DNA from: Methyloversatilis sp.
Lineage (GTDB): Bacteria; Pseudomonadota; Gammaproteobacteria; Burkholderiales; Rhodocyclaceae
DNA: 64,000 bases
Assembly: GCF_030698125.1 (NCBI RefSeq)
Contig: NZ_JAUYNV010000024.1
Coordinates: 1-64,000 of the forward strand
Direction of reading: 5' to 3'
In this document: positions 6,463-22,900 of the stretch, piece after piece
Position numbering within the stretch: position 1 is the stretch's first letter
Layout of the letters: every line of letters starts with the position of its first letter
Notes under the pieces: model-generated
The model's input: only the letters and a program-made list of their open reading frames with translations
Databases searched by the model: none
What the model was told of the DNA's origin: nothing
Position numbers and translations under genes: made by a program

Positions 6463-7647
6463 ATGATCGCCTTCCCCCGTACTGCGCTGGCCCAGGAGCT
6501 GGTGGCTGCATTGCAGGGCAAGACCCTGCTCGGCGATGCCCACAACGGGCTGTTTCTGGCCGCACCACGGCGCACCGGCAAATCCACCTTCCTGCAGGGT
6601 GACCTGCAACCGGCCCTGCAGGCGGTGGGCGTGGTGGTCGTCTATGTGGACTTGTGGGCCGATACGCGGCGCGACCCCGGCGCGCTGATCGCCGAAGCCA
6701 TTGCCCGGGCACTGCAGCCTCAACTGGGCCTGGTGGCGCGCACGGCAAGGAAGGCGGGCCTGGACAAGGTGAAGGTCGGCGGGCTTGAGGTGGACACCAG
6801 CAGGATAGGCAAGGTCGATGGCCTCACCTTGACCGACGCACTGCGACTGCTGCATGAAAGAGCGGGCCAACCGGTGGCGCTGATCATCGACGAAGCCCAG
6901 CATGCGCTGACCAGTGACGCGGGTGAGGCGGCGATGACGGCACTGAAATCCGCGCGTGACCAGCTCAACAAGCCGGGTGCCGTCAATCTGATGCTGGTCA
7001 TGTCGGGCTCTGACCGCGACAAGCTGCTGCGACTGGTCAACACCGCTGGCGCCCCGTTCTACGGCTCGCAAATACAGCGCATGCCGCCGCTGGGGCCGGA
7101 CTTCATCGCTCACGTGGCAGGCCTGATCGAGGCGCAAAGATCTGAACTCGGGGCGGTGGATCAGACCTTGCTGCAGCAGGCCTTCGAAATGTTCGGATTC
7201 AGGCCACAGTTTTTCATGGCGGCATTGGGTCAGGTGCTGAGCCCCCTCGCCGCCCTGAGCGGACGTTTCGAACCCGCCCTGCTTGAGGCGGCCATGCGGC
7301 AGCAGGCACAGGATGAAGCGCAGATGGAATCCGAATACGTGGGGCTCCGGCCTGTCGAGCAGGCGGTGCTCTGGCGCATGCTGGCGCAGGGGCCGATGTT
7401 TCGGCCTTACGACGCCGAGGCACTGCGCTTTTACCGCGACAAGTCAGGCCAGCCGGTCAGTGTGACGCAGGCACAGAAGGCGCTGGAATCATTGCGCCAG
7501 CGCATGCCGGCACTGGTGTGGAAATCGGCACGCGGCGAATACGCTCTGGAAGATGCCGCCATGCACCGCTGGTTCGAAGCGCGTGTGGGCAGCGAAACCT
7601 GGCCACCCAGCCCACCTCAGGGGATGCTTCCCCTGGAAGACGATTGA
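6463..7647 (+). CDS. Stand-alone P-loop ATPase, function unknown
   Basis: 394 aa. Walker A is APRRTGKST (residues 34-42), preceded by a short AAA-type N-terminus. Walker B/sensor is ALIIDEAQHAL (about 140-150), followed by NLMLVMSGSDRDKLL. The C-terminal third (about 280-380) looks like a winged-helix region. This resembles stand-alone AAA/archaeal-type ATPases that sense or load other factors; no nuclease or transmembrane part is visible. It is convergent with the MBL-fold gene and preceded by the palindrome array. No function is assigned. Confidence 0.75.
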   Translation: MIAFPRTALAQELVAALQGKTLLGDAHNGLFLAAPRRTGKSTFLQGDLQPALQAVGVVVVYVDLWADTRRDPGALIAEAIARALQPQLGLVARTARKAGLDKVKVGGLEVDTSRIGKVDGLTLTDALRLLHERAGQPVALIIDEAQHALTSDAGEAAMTALKSARDQLNKPGAVNLMLVMSGSDRDKLLRLVNTAGAPFYGSQIQRMPPLGPDFIAHVAGLIEAQRSELGAVDQTLLQQAFEMFGFRPQFFMAALGQVLSPLAALSGRFEPALLEAAMRQQAQDEAQMESEYVGLRPVEQAVLWRMLAQGPMFRPYDAEALRFYRDKSGQPVSVTQAQKALESLRQRMPALVWKSARGEYALEDAAMHRWFEARVGSETWPPSPPQGMLPLEDD

Positions 7648-7668
7648 CTGCTACCGGTAGCGGTACGT

Positions 7669-9184
7669 CTAATCCGTCCGCACCACCCCCCCCTTCGCAT
7701 TGAACGCATACCGAAACGAAAACCACTTTTCCAGCTCCGATCCGGTCTCGATGCGGAAGGCGGTCATCAGCCGCTCGCCGTCTGTCTTCAGGTAGATCGC
7801 GCCGTACACCTCCACATTGCTGCGCGCCAGTTCCTTCACGTCGAGCTTGATGGCGTCGAGCGCTTCGGGTGACAGCGCGGTGGCCAGGGCGTCGATGCGG
7901 TCGAGCAGTTTCTGCACTTGCGCGCCGTCTTCGAGCGGGCGCGACGAGCGCTGCAGTTCGGTGGACAGGATGACCGGCGCGTCGCCGCGGCCGTAGCGGC
8001 CGAGGCGGCCCAGCAGGTCGGGGCGCGGATGGACGTGCCCTTCCTGGTCGCCCGATGAAATGATGAAGGCGGCCGGATTGACCGCGGCGAGAAAGGCGTC
8101 GGTCACCTTCTCGGAGCCGTGGTGACAGGATTTCATCACCTCGGAGCGGAAGGTTTTCTGCGCCTCGGCCACCATGGCGTCGTGGTCGGGCGTACCGGGC
8201 TTCGGGAACGTGGCGCGGCCGGTGTAGTGCTGCAGCAGGAATTTCTCGGCCGGCTCGTTCAGGTCGCCGCCGAACAGCACGGAAAACTGTCCGTACTGCA
8301 GCCTGAGCAGCACCGAATGACCGTTCTTGGTTTCGCCGTAGCTCTTCAGGCGGCGCAGGGCGGGCTTGCCGCCGGGCCCTTTTTCGACCACCGGCCCGAG
8401 CACGCGGATGGTGTAGCCGCGCCGGTTCGACGGCGCGAAGTCGGGCATCCACGCGACACCGCCTTCGCGTTTTGCGTGTTCGGTCGACAGCATGCGCAGG
8501 GTTTTGATTTTCGGGTTCTGCAGCGCCGCCCGCATCAGCTTCGGAAACTCGTAGCGGGTGTTGGCCGGCAGCGCACCGAACAGGCGCGTCACGTCAGCCT
8601 TGTCGACCGCCAGCGCGGTCACGTACGACACGCCGCTTGCCGGATCGGCTACCGGTTCGCCGCCGAGCTTGGCCCAGGTGCCGGTGACGGCGCGTTCGAC
8701 CAGACCGTTGTGATAGACCGTCCTGAAGCCGATCTTGTGGTCGCTGAACAGCGCCTGGAAGCCGAGATAGTGATCGTTGGTCGGGATGCGTCACGACCGC
8801 GGCGTGGAAATTGAAGCCGCGGTAGCTCTTGAACCGTGCGTTCAGGAAGGCGCGCATATTGCCCTCCTTGCCGGCGTCGATGACGATGATGCGTTCGTCC
8901 TTGCCGGTTTCGGGTGAGATGAGCACCGCGCCGTCGCCCTGCCCCACGTCGACGAACACGATTTCGAGCGGGCGCCGCTCGACGGTGTCTTCGGCCGCGA
9001 TGTACAACGTGCGGCGCTTGTCGGGCGAGCGCGCCGCCCAGTCGATCTCGAGCCGGCCGTCATCCAGCGCGCGCTTCACCGTCAGGTAGTCGCCCCAGAT
9101 GACTTCGCGCACCTTGCGGCCGGCTGCGTCATGGAGATATGTCTTCCTGCCGTCCTTGCGCAACGCGACGAACCGGTGTGCCAT
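7669..9184 (-). pseudogene. ComEC/Rec2-like metallo-beta-lactamase-fold hydrolase, frameshifted
   Basis: Start ATG at 9184 (MAHRFVALRKDGR). The N-terminal frame carries EIVFVDVGQGDGAVLISP and RIIVIDAGKEGN, as in ComEC-like MBL domains, and reaches VVTHPD. At about 8779-8780 one extra base shifts the frame. The other frame continues with NDHYLGFQALF, completing the metal-binding HPDxDH motif, then SCHHGSEKVTDAFL and HVHPRPDLLGRLGR. Together they make a protein of about 505 aa with no membrane segments. The single-base shift could be a real mutation or a sequencing error. Confidence 0.78.
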
Positions 9185-9387
9185 GGCATTCCCCTGCGGA
9201 GTCAGGTGCGAGTGAAATGAAGCCGCGGCGTGCACATCGGAAGCGGATCGGGTACGCGAGGCGGGCTCGTGTGGTCAAAACTAGCACAAGGACATCGGCT
9301 TGGCCTGAAGGACGCGCGGAACGGCGGGCTTCAGCGGAGTTGTCCGCACGGCAGGGTTCGCCCGCCGCTTCGTTTCAGGCAGCAATC

Positions 9388-9413
9388 GCGAGCAAGCTCG
9401 CTCCCACGAAAGA
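9388..9413. repeat. REP-like palindrome in the 463-bp gap before fic
   Basis: GCGAGC-AA-GCTCGC (9388-9401) followed by TCCCACGAAA resembles the REP-type sequences widespread in proteobacterial intergenic DNA. The surrounding gap (9185-9647) contains no gene I can support. Its last 130 bp are AT-rich (several T and A runs) and likely hold the fic promoter. Confidence 0.55.
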
Positions 9414-9647
9414 CCCGGCTGCGATTGCGGCTCACGCGCGGAAGTCTGAGTGCGTGCCCCCGTGGCGGATATTCAAGATGTTCAGGGTGGGCTCTGCAGA
9501 AAAGGCCCCGTGTATTTCAAGATACTTTTACGTGGATGCTCTTCAGGCAATTGTTCTTAAGCATTTTTTTTGTGATTTTAAAGATACCAGTCAAGTCGAT
9601 TACAGATAATCTATGATCCGGATTCCATTTCGACGCCCGGGTTGCTC

Positions 9648-10808
9648 ATGCCAGCCTTTCGCCACCATGACCTGAATTTGCTCAACCCCGCCTTCGACTC
9701 GCCGCTCGTCGATGTGGTGACCGAGCTGGAACATCTGCGCCGCCTGCGGCTGGAAGGCAGCACGCCGGCACCGGTGTTCTTCCAGCTCAAGCAGATCTTC
9801 CACATGCTGGAAAGCCTGGGTTCGGCCCGTATCGAGGGCAACCACACCACGCTGGCCGACTACGTCGAAAGCCGGCTCGAAGCAAGTGTGGCGACCGTGA
9901 GCGACACGCTGCGCGAAATGGCCAATATCGAAGAGGCCATGACCTTCATCGAAGCGCATTTCGCACCGGGCGACGACATCACCGAGCATTTCGTGCGCGA
10001 GCTGCATGCGCTGACGGTGCGCGAATTGCAGCGGGAAGGTGACGCCACCCCCGGCGCCTACCGCCACGGGTCGGTGCAGATTTCGCAGTCCGACCACCTT
10101 CCGCCCGAGGCGCTGCAGGTGCCGCAGTACATGAGCGAGCTGGTGGCCTTCATCAATCAGCCTGACCCGCGCAAGTACGACCTGATCAAGGTCGCGCTCG
10201 CGCACCACCGTTTCGCGTGGATACACCCCTTCGGCAACGGCAACGGTCGGGTGGTCCGGCTGCTGACCTACACCTTGATGATCAAGTACGGTTTCGACGT
10301 CAAGGCGGGCGGGCGGGTGCTGAATCCGACCGCAGTGTTCTGCAACGACCGTGATCGCTACTACGCCATGCTCAGCCAGGCGGATACCGGCACACCGGAA
10401 GGACGGGAGGCGTGGTGCATCTACGTGCTGTCCGGCGTGCTCGACGAACTGGGCAAGGTGGCCCGGCTGACCGACCAGCGCTACCTCATCGAACACATCC
10501 TGACGCCGGCGTTGCGCCACGCGCGCGAGCGCGAGTCATTGACGCACATGGAAGAGCGGGTGCTCATGGCGACGGCGCACGCAGGGGTCGCCAAGGCGAG
10601 TGACCTGAAAGACGCGATGCCCGCAATGACGGAAGCCCAGCGCACCTACCAGATCCGCAAGCTCGTGGAACGCCTGATGCTCGTGCCGATCCGCGACGGT
10701 GCGCGTCAGTACACCGTGGGTTTCAGCAACAACGTGCTGCTGCGCGGCGTCATTCGCGCATTGGCGACGGAAGGCTTCGTTCCCGACGCACTGAACCGCC
10801 CCGGATGA
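9648..10808 (+). CDS. Fic-domain protein (class II, probable AMP-transferase)
   Basis: 386 aa from the ATG at 9648; an in-frame TTG two codons upstream is possible. HPFGNGNGR (about residues 192-200) is the catalytic Fic motif with His and the nucleotide-binding Gly/Arg. SARIEGN (about 59-65) is the N-terminal inhibitory helix motif of class II Fic enzymes, whose Glu blocks ATP. The C-terminal ~100 residues resemble a winged helix. Such proteins AMPylate targets such as gyrase or translation factors; the target here is unknown. No separate antitoxin is seen, consistent with self-inhibition. It ends 25 bp from the convergent glmS stop. Confidence 0.9.
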   Translation: MPAFRHHDLNLLNPAFDSPLVDVVTELEHLRRLRLEGSTPAPVFFQLKQIFHMLESLGSARIEGNHTTLADYVESRLEASVATVSDTLREMANIEEAMTFIEAHFAPGDDITEHFVRELHALTVRELQREGDATPGAYRHGSVQISQSDHLPPEALQVPQYMSELVAFINQPDPRKYDLIKVALAHHRFAWIHPFGNGNGRVVRLLTYTLMIKYGFDVKAGGRVLNPTAVFCNDRDRYYAMLSQADTGTPEGREAWCIYVLSGVLDELGKVARLTDQRYLIEHILTPALRHARERESLTHMEERVLMATAHAGVAKASDLKDAMPAMTEAQRTYQIRKLVERLMLVPIRDGARQYTVGFSNNVLLRGVIRALATEGFVPDALNRPG

Positions 10809-10833
10809 TGGATAGCGAAGCGCGCGGTGCGCC

Positions 10834-12753
10834 TCACTCCACCGTCACGCTCTTCGCCAGATTGCGCGGCTTGTCCACATCGGTGCCCTTCACCAGCGCC
10901 GCGTGATACGCCAGCAGTTGCAGCGGAATGACGTGCAGCACGGGTGACAGCAGGCCGTAGTTCTCCGGCATGTTCAGGATGTGCAGGCCTTCGCCTTCGA
11001 CCATTTCGGTGCCGGCGTCGGCGATGACGTACAGCTCGCCGCCACGCGCGCGCACTTCCTGGATATTGCTTTTGAGTTTCTCGATCAGCGCGTCGTTCGG
11101 CGCGATGGCGATGACCGGCATGTCGCGGTCGACCAGCGCCAGCGGGCCGTGCTTGAGTTCGCCGGCCGGATAGGCTTCGGCGTGGATGTAGGAAATTTCC
11201 TTGAGCTTGAGCGCGCCTTCGAGCGCGATCGGGTAGTGCTGGCCGCGACCGAGGAACAGCGCGTGCTGCTTCATCGCGAAGCGTTCGGCCCAGGCCTGTA
11301 TCTGCGGCTCGAGCTCGAGCACGCGGGTGACCGCGCTGGGCAGATGGCGCAGCGCCTTCAGGTATTTCTCTTCCTGCGCGTTGCTGAGCGTGCCGCGCGT
11401 CTTGGCGACGGCGAGCGTGAGCAGCGCCAGGGCGGCGAGCTGGGTGGTGTAGGCCTTGGTCGAGGCGACGCCGATTTCCGGGCCGGCGCGGGTGATGAAG
11501 CGGAGCGACGATTCGCGCACGATGGCCGATTCCGGCACGTTGCAGATCGACAGCGTGTGCATCATGCCGAGCGACTTCGCGTACTTCAGCGCGGCCAGCG
11601 TGTCGGCGGTCTCACCCGACTGCGAAATGGTGACGACCAGCGTATCCGGGTCGGCGACCGGCTTGCGGTAGCGGTATTCGCTGGCGATTTCGACGCTGCA
11701 TTCGATGCCGGCGACGTCTTCCAGCCAGTAGCGCGCGACCAGACCGGCGTGATAGCTGGTGCCGCAGGCGAGCACGAGCACGCGGCGCACCGAGCGGAAC
11801 ACGTTGTCGGCTTCGGCGCCGAACAGATTGGGCGTGATGGAGCGCGCCTGGGCGAGCATTTCCAGCGTGTTCGACAGCGCAGCCGGCTGTTCGAAAATCT
11901 CTTTCTGCATGTAGTGGCGGTAGTTGCCCAGTTCGACCGCGTCGGCCGACAGCTGGCTCACCTGCACCGCGCGCTCGACCGGCGAGCCGTCGAGACGGAA
12001 CACGCGCATCGAAGTGCGCGTGAGTTCGGCCATGTCGCCGTCTTCCAGATAGATCATGTTGCGCGTGACCTGCAGCAGCGCCGAGGTGTCGGACGCGGCG
12101 TAGTTGCCGTTGTCCGACAGGCCGAGCACCAGCGGCGAGCCGTGGCGCGACACGACGATGCGCGAATCTTCGCCCTCGGTGACGATGGCGATGGCGTAGG
12201 CGCCGATCAGTTCGTTGCAGGTGGCGCGCACCGCGTCGATCAGGTCGGGCGTGGGGTGCTCAGCCCCCTGAGCTGCCGCTTGCGCGTCAGCCCCCCCGAG
12301 GGGGGCAGGAGTACTTGGGGCGGCCCGGCGTCCTCCTGAAAGGTGATAACGCACCAGGTGGGCGATCACTTCGGTGTCGGTTTCCGACGTGAAGGTGTAG
12401 CCCAGCCCGGTCAGGCGGGCGCGCAGCGGCTCGAAGTTTTCGATGATGCCGTTGTGCACCACGGCCAGACCGTCGCTGATGTGCGGGTGGGCGTTGCGCT
12501 CCGACGGCACGCCGTGCGTGGCCCAGCGCGTGTGCGCGATGCCGATCGACGCTTCGAGCTTCTGTTCGTCGGCCTGGGCGGCCAGTTCGGCCACGCGGCC
12601 GACCGAGCGCAGGCGGCGCAGCGCGGTGCCCTGCGCACCATTGAGCACGGCCAGACCGGCCGAGTCATAGCCGCGGTATTCAAGTTTGCGCAGTCCTTCG
12701 AGCAGGACGGGGACGATATTCTGGCCGGAGATGGCCGCAACGATGCCGCACAT
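10834..12753 (-). CDS. glmS: Glutamine-fructose-6-phosphate aminotransferase
   Basis: 639 aa, about 30 longer than usual. Cys2 is the glutaminase nucleophile after Met removal. HTRWATHG and [10 protein letters not shown] belong to the glutaminase domain, CGTSYHAG and SQSGETADT to the two SIS isomerase domains, and [12 protein letters not shown] is the conserved C-terminus. It makes glucosamine-6-phosphate for peptidoglycan and LPS. Ribosome-binding site AAAGGAACG precedes the ATG. It follows glmU by about 50 bp in one operon. The extra residues (about 139-169) come from a repeat-like insertion. Confidence 0.97.
   Translation of the reverse strand: MCGIVAAISGQNIVPVLLEGLRKLEYRGYDSAGLAVLNGAQGTALRRLRSVGRVAELAAQADEQKLEASIGIAHTRWATHGVPSERNAHPHISDGLAVVHNGIIENFEPLRARLTGLGYTFTSETDTEVIAHLVRYHLSGGRRAAPSTPAPLGGADAQAAAQGAEHPTPDLIDAVRATCNELIGAYAIAIVTEGEDSRIVVSRHGSPLVLGLSDNGNYAASDTSALLQVTRNMIYLEDGDMAELTRTSMRVFRLDGSPVERAVQVSQLSADAVELGNYRHYMQKEIFEQPAALSNTLEMLAQARSITPNLFGAEADNVFRSVRRVLVLACGTSYHAGLVARYWLEDVAGIECSVEIASEYRYRKPVADPDTLVVTISQSGETADTLAALKYAKSLGMMHTLSICNVPESAIVRESSLRFITRAGPEIGVASTKAYTTQLAALALLTLAVAKTRGTLSNAQEEKYLKALRHLPSAVTRVLELEPQIQAWAERFAMKQHALFLGRGQHYPIALEGALKLKEISYIHAEAYPAGELKHGPLALVDRDMPVIAIAPNDALIEKLKSNIQEVRARGGELYVIADAGTEMVEGEGLHILNMPENYGLLSPVLHVIPLQLLAYHAALVKGTDVDKPRNLAKSVTVE
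12247..12339. repeat. GC-rich repeat inserted in frame within glmS
   Basis: About 93 bp encoding roughly 31 extra residues ([20 protein letters not shown]...), between HLVRYH and [16 protein letters not shown], which are nearly adjacent in other GlmS proteins. The DNA contains a GCCCCCC-CGA-GGGGGGC-type stem (about 12,290-12,306) and a run of GC-rich palindromic sequence resembling dispersed betaproteobacterial intergenic repeats. It keeps the frame and sits at a loop of the glutaminase domain, so the enzyme may still work. Confidence 0.7.
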
Positions 12754-12804
12754 GGGGACGTTCCTTTAAGCAGAGCTGCGCAAAAATTCGGATGGGGAAA
12801 AGCG

Positions 12805-14163
12805 TTACTTCTTCTTCACCGGCCGGGTCCAGCCGGTGATCGTGATCTGGCGGGCGCGCGATATCGTCAGCGCGCCGGGCGGCGCGTCTTCGGTCAGCGT
12901 GGTGCCTGCACCCAGGGTGGCACCGCGGCCGACGGTGACCGGTGCGACGAGCTGGGTGTCGGAGCCGATGAACACATCGTCTTCGATCACGGTGCGGAAT
13001 TTGTTTGCGCCATCGTAGTTGCAGCAGATGGTGCCGGCGCCGATATTCACGCGGCTGCCGACCGTGGCGTCGCCGACGTAGGCCAGGTGGTTGGCCTTGC
13101 TGTGGGCGGCGATGTCGCTGTTTTTCACCTCGACGAAATTGCCGATGTGCACGTCTTCGGCCAGCCTGGCGCCGGGGCGCAGGCGGGCGTACGGGCCGAG
13201 CTGGCAGCCGGCGCCGACGGTGGCGTCGTCAAAGTGGCAGAACGGCGCGATGCGCGTGCCGGCGGCGATGGTGACGTTGCGCAGCACCGAGTGGGCGCCG
13301 ACAACGACGCCGTCGCCCAGCTCGACGCGGCCTTCGAAGATGCAGCCGATGTCGATCTCGACGTCGCGCCCGCACACGAGCTCGCCGCGCACGTCGATGC
13401 GCGCCGGGTCGCGCAGCGTGACACCCTCGTTCAGCAGGCGTTCAGCGTTCTCGCGTTGATGGGTGCGTTCGAGATCGGCCAGTTGCGCCTTGTCGTTCAC
13501 GCCGAGCGTTTCCGAAACACGCGCCGGTTGCGTGCTCACCACCGGCACGCCGTCGCGCACCGCGGCGGCGACGACGTCGGTCAGGTAGTACTCGCGCTGC
13601 GCGTTGTCGTTCGACAGATGGGTGAGCCACCCGCCCAGCCGTGCGCCGGGCACCACCATGATGCCGGTGTTCACTTCATGGATCTTGCGTTCGCCCTCGG
13701 TCGCGTCCTTCTGCTCGACGATGCGCACGATGCGTCCGGCGGCGTCGCGCACGATGCGGCCGTAGCCGGTGGGGTCGTCGAGCGTGACGGTGAGGATGGC
13801 CAGCCTGTCTTCGCCGGCCGCGTCGGCCAGCTTGACCAGTGTGTCGGCGCGCAGCAGCGGCACGTCGCCATAGAGGATGAGCACCGGCTCTTCGCGCGAC
13901 AATGCCGGCAGCGCCTGCATCACGGCATGGCCGGTACCCAGTTGTTCGGCCTGCAGCGCCCAGTCGACCTGCAGATCGGAGAAGGCGGCACGCACGGCGT
14001 CGCCGCCATGGCCGTACACCACACAGGTGCGCGAGGGCTGCAACGAGGCTGCGGTACGCAGTACGTGCCCGAGCAGCGGGCGGTCGGACAAGAGTTGCAA
14101 CACCTTGGGCAGCGCGGAACGCATGCGCTTGCCCTGACCGGCGGCGAGGATAACAATCTGCAT
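12805..14163 (-). CDS. glmU: Bifunctional GlmU: N-acetylglucosamine-1-phosphate uridyltransferase / glucosamine-1-phosphate acetyltransferase
   Basis: 452 aa from the ATG at 14,163 ([14 protein letters not shown]); the frame is open further upstream but lacks homology there. [17 protein letters not shown] is the uridyltransferase nucleotide-binding motif. The second half is the left-handed beta-helix made of hexapeptide repeats ([28 protein letters not shown]). It catalyses the last two steps to UDP-GlcNAc. Upstream of glmS in the same operon, so amino-sugar synthesis is co-expressed. Confidence 0.97.
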   Translation of the reverse strand: MQIVILAAGQGKRMRSALPKVLQLLSDRPLLGHVLRTAASLQPSRTCVVYGHGGDAVRAAFSDLQVDWALQAEQLGTGHAVMQALPALSREEPVLILYGDVPLLRADTLVKLADAAGEDRLAILTVTLDDPTGYGRIVRDAAGRIVRIVEQKDATEGERKIHEVNTGIMVVPGARLGGWLTHLSNDNAQREYYLTDVVAAAVRDGVPVVSTQPARVSETLGVNDKAQLADLERTHQRENAERLLNEGVTLRDPARIDVRGELVCGRDVEIDIGCIFEGRVELGDGVVVGAHSVLRNVTIAAGTRIAPFCHFDDATVGAGCQLGPYARLRPGARLAEDVHIGNFVEVKNSDIAAHSKANHLAYVGDATVGSRVNIGAGTICCNYDGANKFRTVIEDDVFIGSDTQLVAPVTVGRGATLGAGTTLTEDAPPGALTISRARQITITGWTRPVKKK

Positions 14164-14319
14164 CGGACACCCTGTAGCGGAAAACCGCATCAACTCTAGC
14201 ATTGGGGGACATTGGCCTGCTGCGCAGCAGTTCTCGCACAGCCGGGAAAGTGCATCGGCAATGCAACCTGCGCCCGCGCATGCGGACCAATGAAGGCTAT
14301 GGCTTCGAGTACTTACGAC

Positions 14320-14835
14320 ATGAGATACGGATCGCTTTACATCGCCGCGCTGATTTCTTTCAGCACGATCGCGACCGCCGACACGGTGCATCGCTGGAAG
14401 GACGAAAACGGGGTGATCAACTACGGTCACACGCCGCCAGCCGGCGTGCGCTCGACGCCGGTCCAGACGATCGATCCGCTGAGAGTGACACGACCGCCGG
14501 GCGCGACGGCCGATTCGCCGACGGCGCCAGCCTCACCGGCGAATCTGGATCGCAACGCGGTACGCGATGAGGTCGAACAGGCGCTGCGCCAGCAGTCGGT
14601 TAACCAGGCCGCCGAAGCCCGCGAACAGGAAGAAAGCGCCCGCCTCGCGGCGCGAAAGCGGTGTGAAGCGCAGCGCCGGGTGGATTGCGACGACCCCGCC
14701 GTGCTCGATGACAGTCTGTACGCCGTCCCCCCGCGCATCGTGCGGCGCCATTTCCCGACCCAGCCGGTGTACGCGCCGATCCGCCCGCCCGCACAGCCGG
14801 CCGAGCGGCCGATGTTGATGCGCAAGTTGCCGTAG
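14320..14835 (+). CDS. DUF4124-domain exported protein
   Basis: 171 aa from ATG at 14,320; an ATG at 14,290 would lengthen the signal peptide. [20 protein letters not shown] is a signal peptide. [21 protein letters not shown] is the DUF4124 motif found in many betaproteobacterial periplasmic proteins. After it come a charged helix (about 75-125) and a Pro-rich tail ([12 protein letters not shown]). It is divergent from glmU. The role of this family is not known. Confidence 0.75.
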   Translation: MRYGSLYIAALISFSTIATADTVHRWKDENGVINYGHTPPAGVRSTPVQTIDPLRVTRPPGATADSPTAPASPANLDRNAVRDEVEQALRQQSVNQAAEAREQEESARLAARKRCEAQRRVDCDDPAVLDDSLYAVPPRIVRRHFPTQPVYAPIRPPAQPAERPMLMRKLP

Positions 14836-14858
14836 CGGAACGTCGGCTCACACTGAGG

Positions 14859-15230
14859 TTTTCGTAAGAGGCACCCACCGCTGGCCCTGCATGGCAGGCC
14901 GGCTCTGCGGGCGATTGCGCGCTCCGACCACGCAGCGGCGCTTGAACAATGTACGTATCGCGGACGGGGTCCGCTCCTACGAAAGGCGGCGCAGGTGGTT
15001 GATGTGCCGCTTTTTTTCGCAGGAGCCTCCCACGGCTGGCCTTGCATGGCCAGCCGGCTCTGCGGGCGACGAGCAATGCTCGCCGAAACCCCCGCTCCGC
15101 CCCCGCAGGCGGTTGCGCGCTCCGGACACGCAGCGGCGCTTGAACAACGTACGTATCGCGGACGGGGTCCGCTCCTACGAAAGGCGGCGCAGGTGGTTGA
15201 TGTGCCGCCGTTTTTCGTAGGAGCCTGCCC
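14859..15230. repeat. Intergenic direct/palindromic repeat block, 198-bp period
   Basis: A ~114-bp core at 14,915-15,028 recurs at 15,113-15,226 with only a few differences; both contain CTTGAACAA, GTACGTATCGCGGACGGGGT and CCGCTCCTACGAAAGG. A second element, TTTCG(T/C)A(A/G)GAG followed by CACGGCTGGCC and GGCTCTGCGGGCGA, appears before each core. TTTTCGTAGGAGCC also occurs at 2202. This is a tandemly duplicated REP/BIME-like unit. The 490-bp gap (14,836-15,325) holds no gene. Confidence 0.8.
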
Positions 15231-15325
15231 CGCAGGCGATTACGCGCTGACGACCCTCTCCACGCCGGCCGGTCGGCCGGCGTTCCCCCTTTTCGCCCGC
15301 AGGGCGATCCGGGAAGGGCGGGCGA

Positions 15326-16807
<1,482 letters not shown>

Positions 16808-16821
16808 GACTCGTGTTCCTG

Positions 16822-21489
<4,668 letters not shown>

Positions 21490-21695
21490 TGCATTCGTCC
21501 TCGGAACTCGTTTGCCAACCGCGCACGGAACCGGCCCTGCGGCCTGTCGCACTGCGGGAATTCGCACCTCCAAGCCCGTGAAAAAGCCGGCTTCCACGAT
21601 CATCGCCTGACGGCGGGACGATGTGGGCACCGGCTCGGGTGGCCTGGCCGCTTCAACGCTGAAGCCGCTCCGGGCACTTTTGGGGTGGACGACGG

Positions 21696-21724
21696 AGTAT
21701 ACGGACATGCACGGCCGCAGACAA
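21696..21724 (-). promoter_or_regulatory. Sigma70-like promoter for gltBD
   Basis: On the minus strand TTGTCT (21,719-21,724) and TATACT (21,696-21,701) are separated by exactly 17 bp, close to the consensus. It lies in the 289-bp gap between dgt and gltB and would leave a leader of about 200 nt. No other gene is seen in this gap. Confidence 0.65.
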
Positions 21725-21778
21725 TACTCGTTCCGCGGTGCATCAAAACGTGACGGATTCCGGCGTGCGTTGGTCGCT

Positions 21779-22900
21779 TCAGATGTCGCCCACGGCAAAC
21801 AGCCGGCGGTGTTCGCGCATGGCGTAACGGTCAGTCATGCCGGCGATGTAATCGGCGATGGCGCGTGCGCGGTCGTCCTTCGCCATGGACTGGTACTGCG
21901 GCGGCAGCAACTTCGGATCGCCGTGGAAGGCGCCGAACAGTTCGGCCACGATGCGCCGCGCCTTGGCCGTCATGCGCAGCACCTGATAATGGCGGTACAG
22001 CTCGTCGCGCAGGAACTGCTTCAGGGTGCGCTGTTCCGCCCGCATGGCGTCACTGTAGGCGACGAGCTCCGGCCCGCCGCGCACGTCTTCGATCGACTTC
22101 GGCGCGGCTGCCGCGATGCGGGAACGGGTTTCGGCCACCAGATCAACGACTTGTGCGTTGATCATGCGCCGGATCGTTTCGTGGATCAGGCGCCGGCCGG
22201 TGATCTGCGGATACCGCTCGAGCACTTCGCGCCGGTAGCGCGCGAACACCGGCACCTCTTCGAGCTGTTCAAGCGTGATCAGGCCGGAGCGCAGACCGTC
22301 GTCGACATCGTGATTGTTATAGGCGATTTCGTCCGCCAGATTGCAGATCTGCGCCTCGATGGTCGGCTGGGTGCGCTCGATGAAGCGCCGGCCCAGGTCG
22401 CCGAGGTCGCGCGCGCGCGCCGGCGAACAGTGCTTCAGAATGCCTTCGCGCGTCTCGAACGTGAGGTTCAGCCCGTCGAAGGCGCCGTAGCGCTCTTCCA
22501 GCAGATCGACCGTGCGCAGGCTCTGCAGGTTGTGCTCGAAGCCGCCGTGTTCGCGCATGCACTCGTTCAGTGCGTCCTGGCCGGCGTGGCCGAACGGCGT
22601 ATGGCCGAGGTCGTGCGACAGCGAAATCGCCTCGACCAGATCCTCGTTGACCCAAAGCGCGCGCGCGATCGAGCGGGCGATCTGCGCCACTTCGATGCTG
22701 TGGGTCAGCCGCGTGCGAAAGAGGTCGCCCTCGTGATTGACGAATACCTGCGTCTTGTATTCGAGGCGGCGGAACGCGGTGCTGTGGATGATGCGGTCGC
22801 GATCGCGCTGGAACTGGCTGCGCCCGGACGGCGCGTCTTCGGCGTGCACACGGCCCAGCGAGTTGTCTTCACGCGCGGCGTACGGGGCCAGTTCAGACAT
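21779..22900 (-). CDS. dgt: Deoxyguanosinetriphosphate triphosphohydrolase-like protein (HD domain)
   Basis: 373 aa. [18 protein letters not shown] and [15 protein letters not shown] carry the HD metal-binding residues (H...HD...D). [10 protein letters not shown] and [15 protein letters not shown] are typical of the dGTPase-like family. It hydrolyses dNTPs to deoxynucleosides and triphosphate, adjusting the dNTP pool. Its start overlaps the aroB stop by 8 bp, so it is translated with the aro genes. Confidence 0.92.
   Translation of the reverse strand: MSELAPYAAREDNSLGRVHAEDAPSGRSQFQRDRDRIIHSTAFRRLEYKTQVFVNHEGDLFRTRLTHSIEVAQIARSIARALWVNEDLVEAISLSHDLGHTPFGHAGQDALNECMREHGGFEHNLQSLRTVDLLEERYGAFDGLNLTFETREGILKHCSPARARDLGDLGRRFIERTQPTIEAQICNLADEIAYNNHDVDDGLRSGLITLEQLEEVPVFARYRREVLERYPQITGRRLIHETIRRMINAQVVDLVAETRSRIAAAAPKSIEDVRGGPELVAYSDAMRAEQRTLKQFLRDELYRHYQVLRMTAKARRIVAELFGAFHGDPKLLPPQYQSMAKDDRARAIADYIAGMTDRYAMREHRRLFAVGDI

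Noticed and set aside
7669-9184. MBL hydrolase as a Lamassu-type effector with the ATPase at 3613
   Set aside because: They are 2.3 kb apart, in opposite orientation, separated by other genes and both damaged; no evidence they form one system.
9648-10836. Tn7 element at glmS
   Set aside because: The position fits, but no Tn7-type transposase genes, end repeats or target duplication could be seen.
12343-14199. Long plus-strand frame opposite glmS/glmU
   Set aside because: Antisense shadow of glmU and the glmS start; biased low-complexity composition.
14859-15230. Possible CRISPR array
   Set aside because: Only two long near-identical units with a 198-bp period; no short regular repeats with unique spacers and no cas genes.
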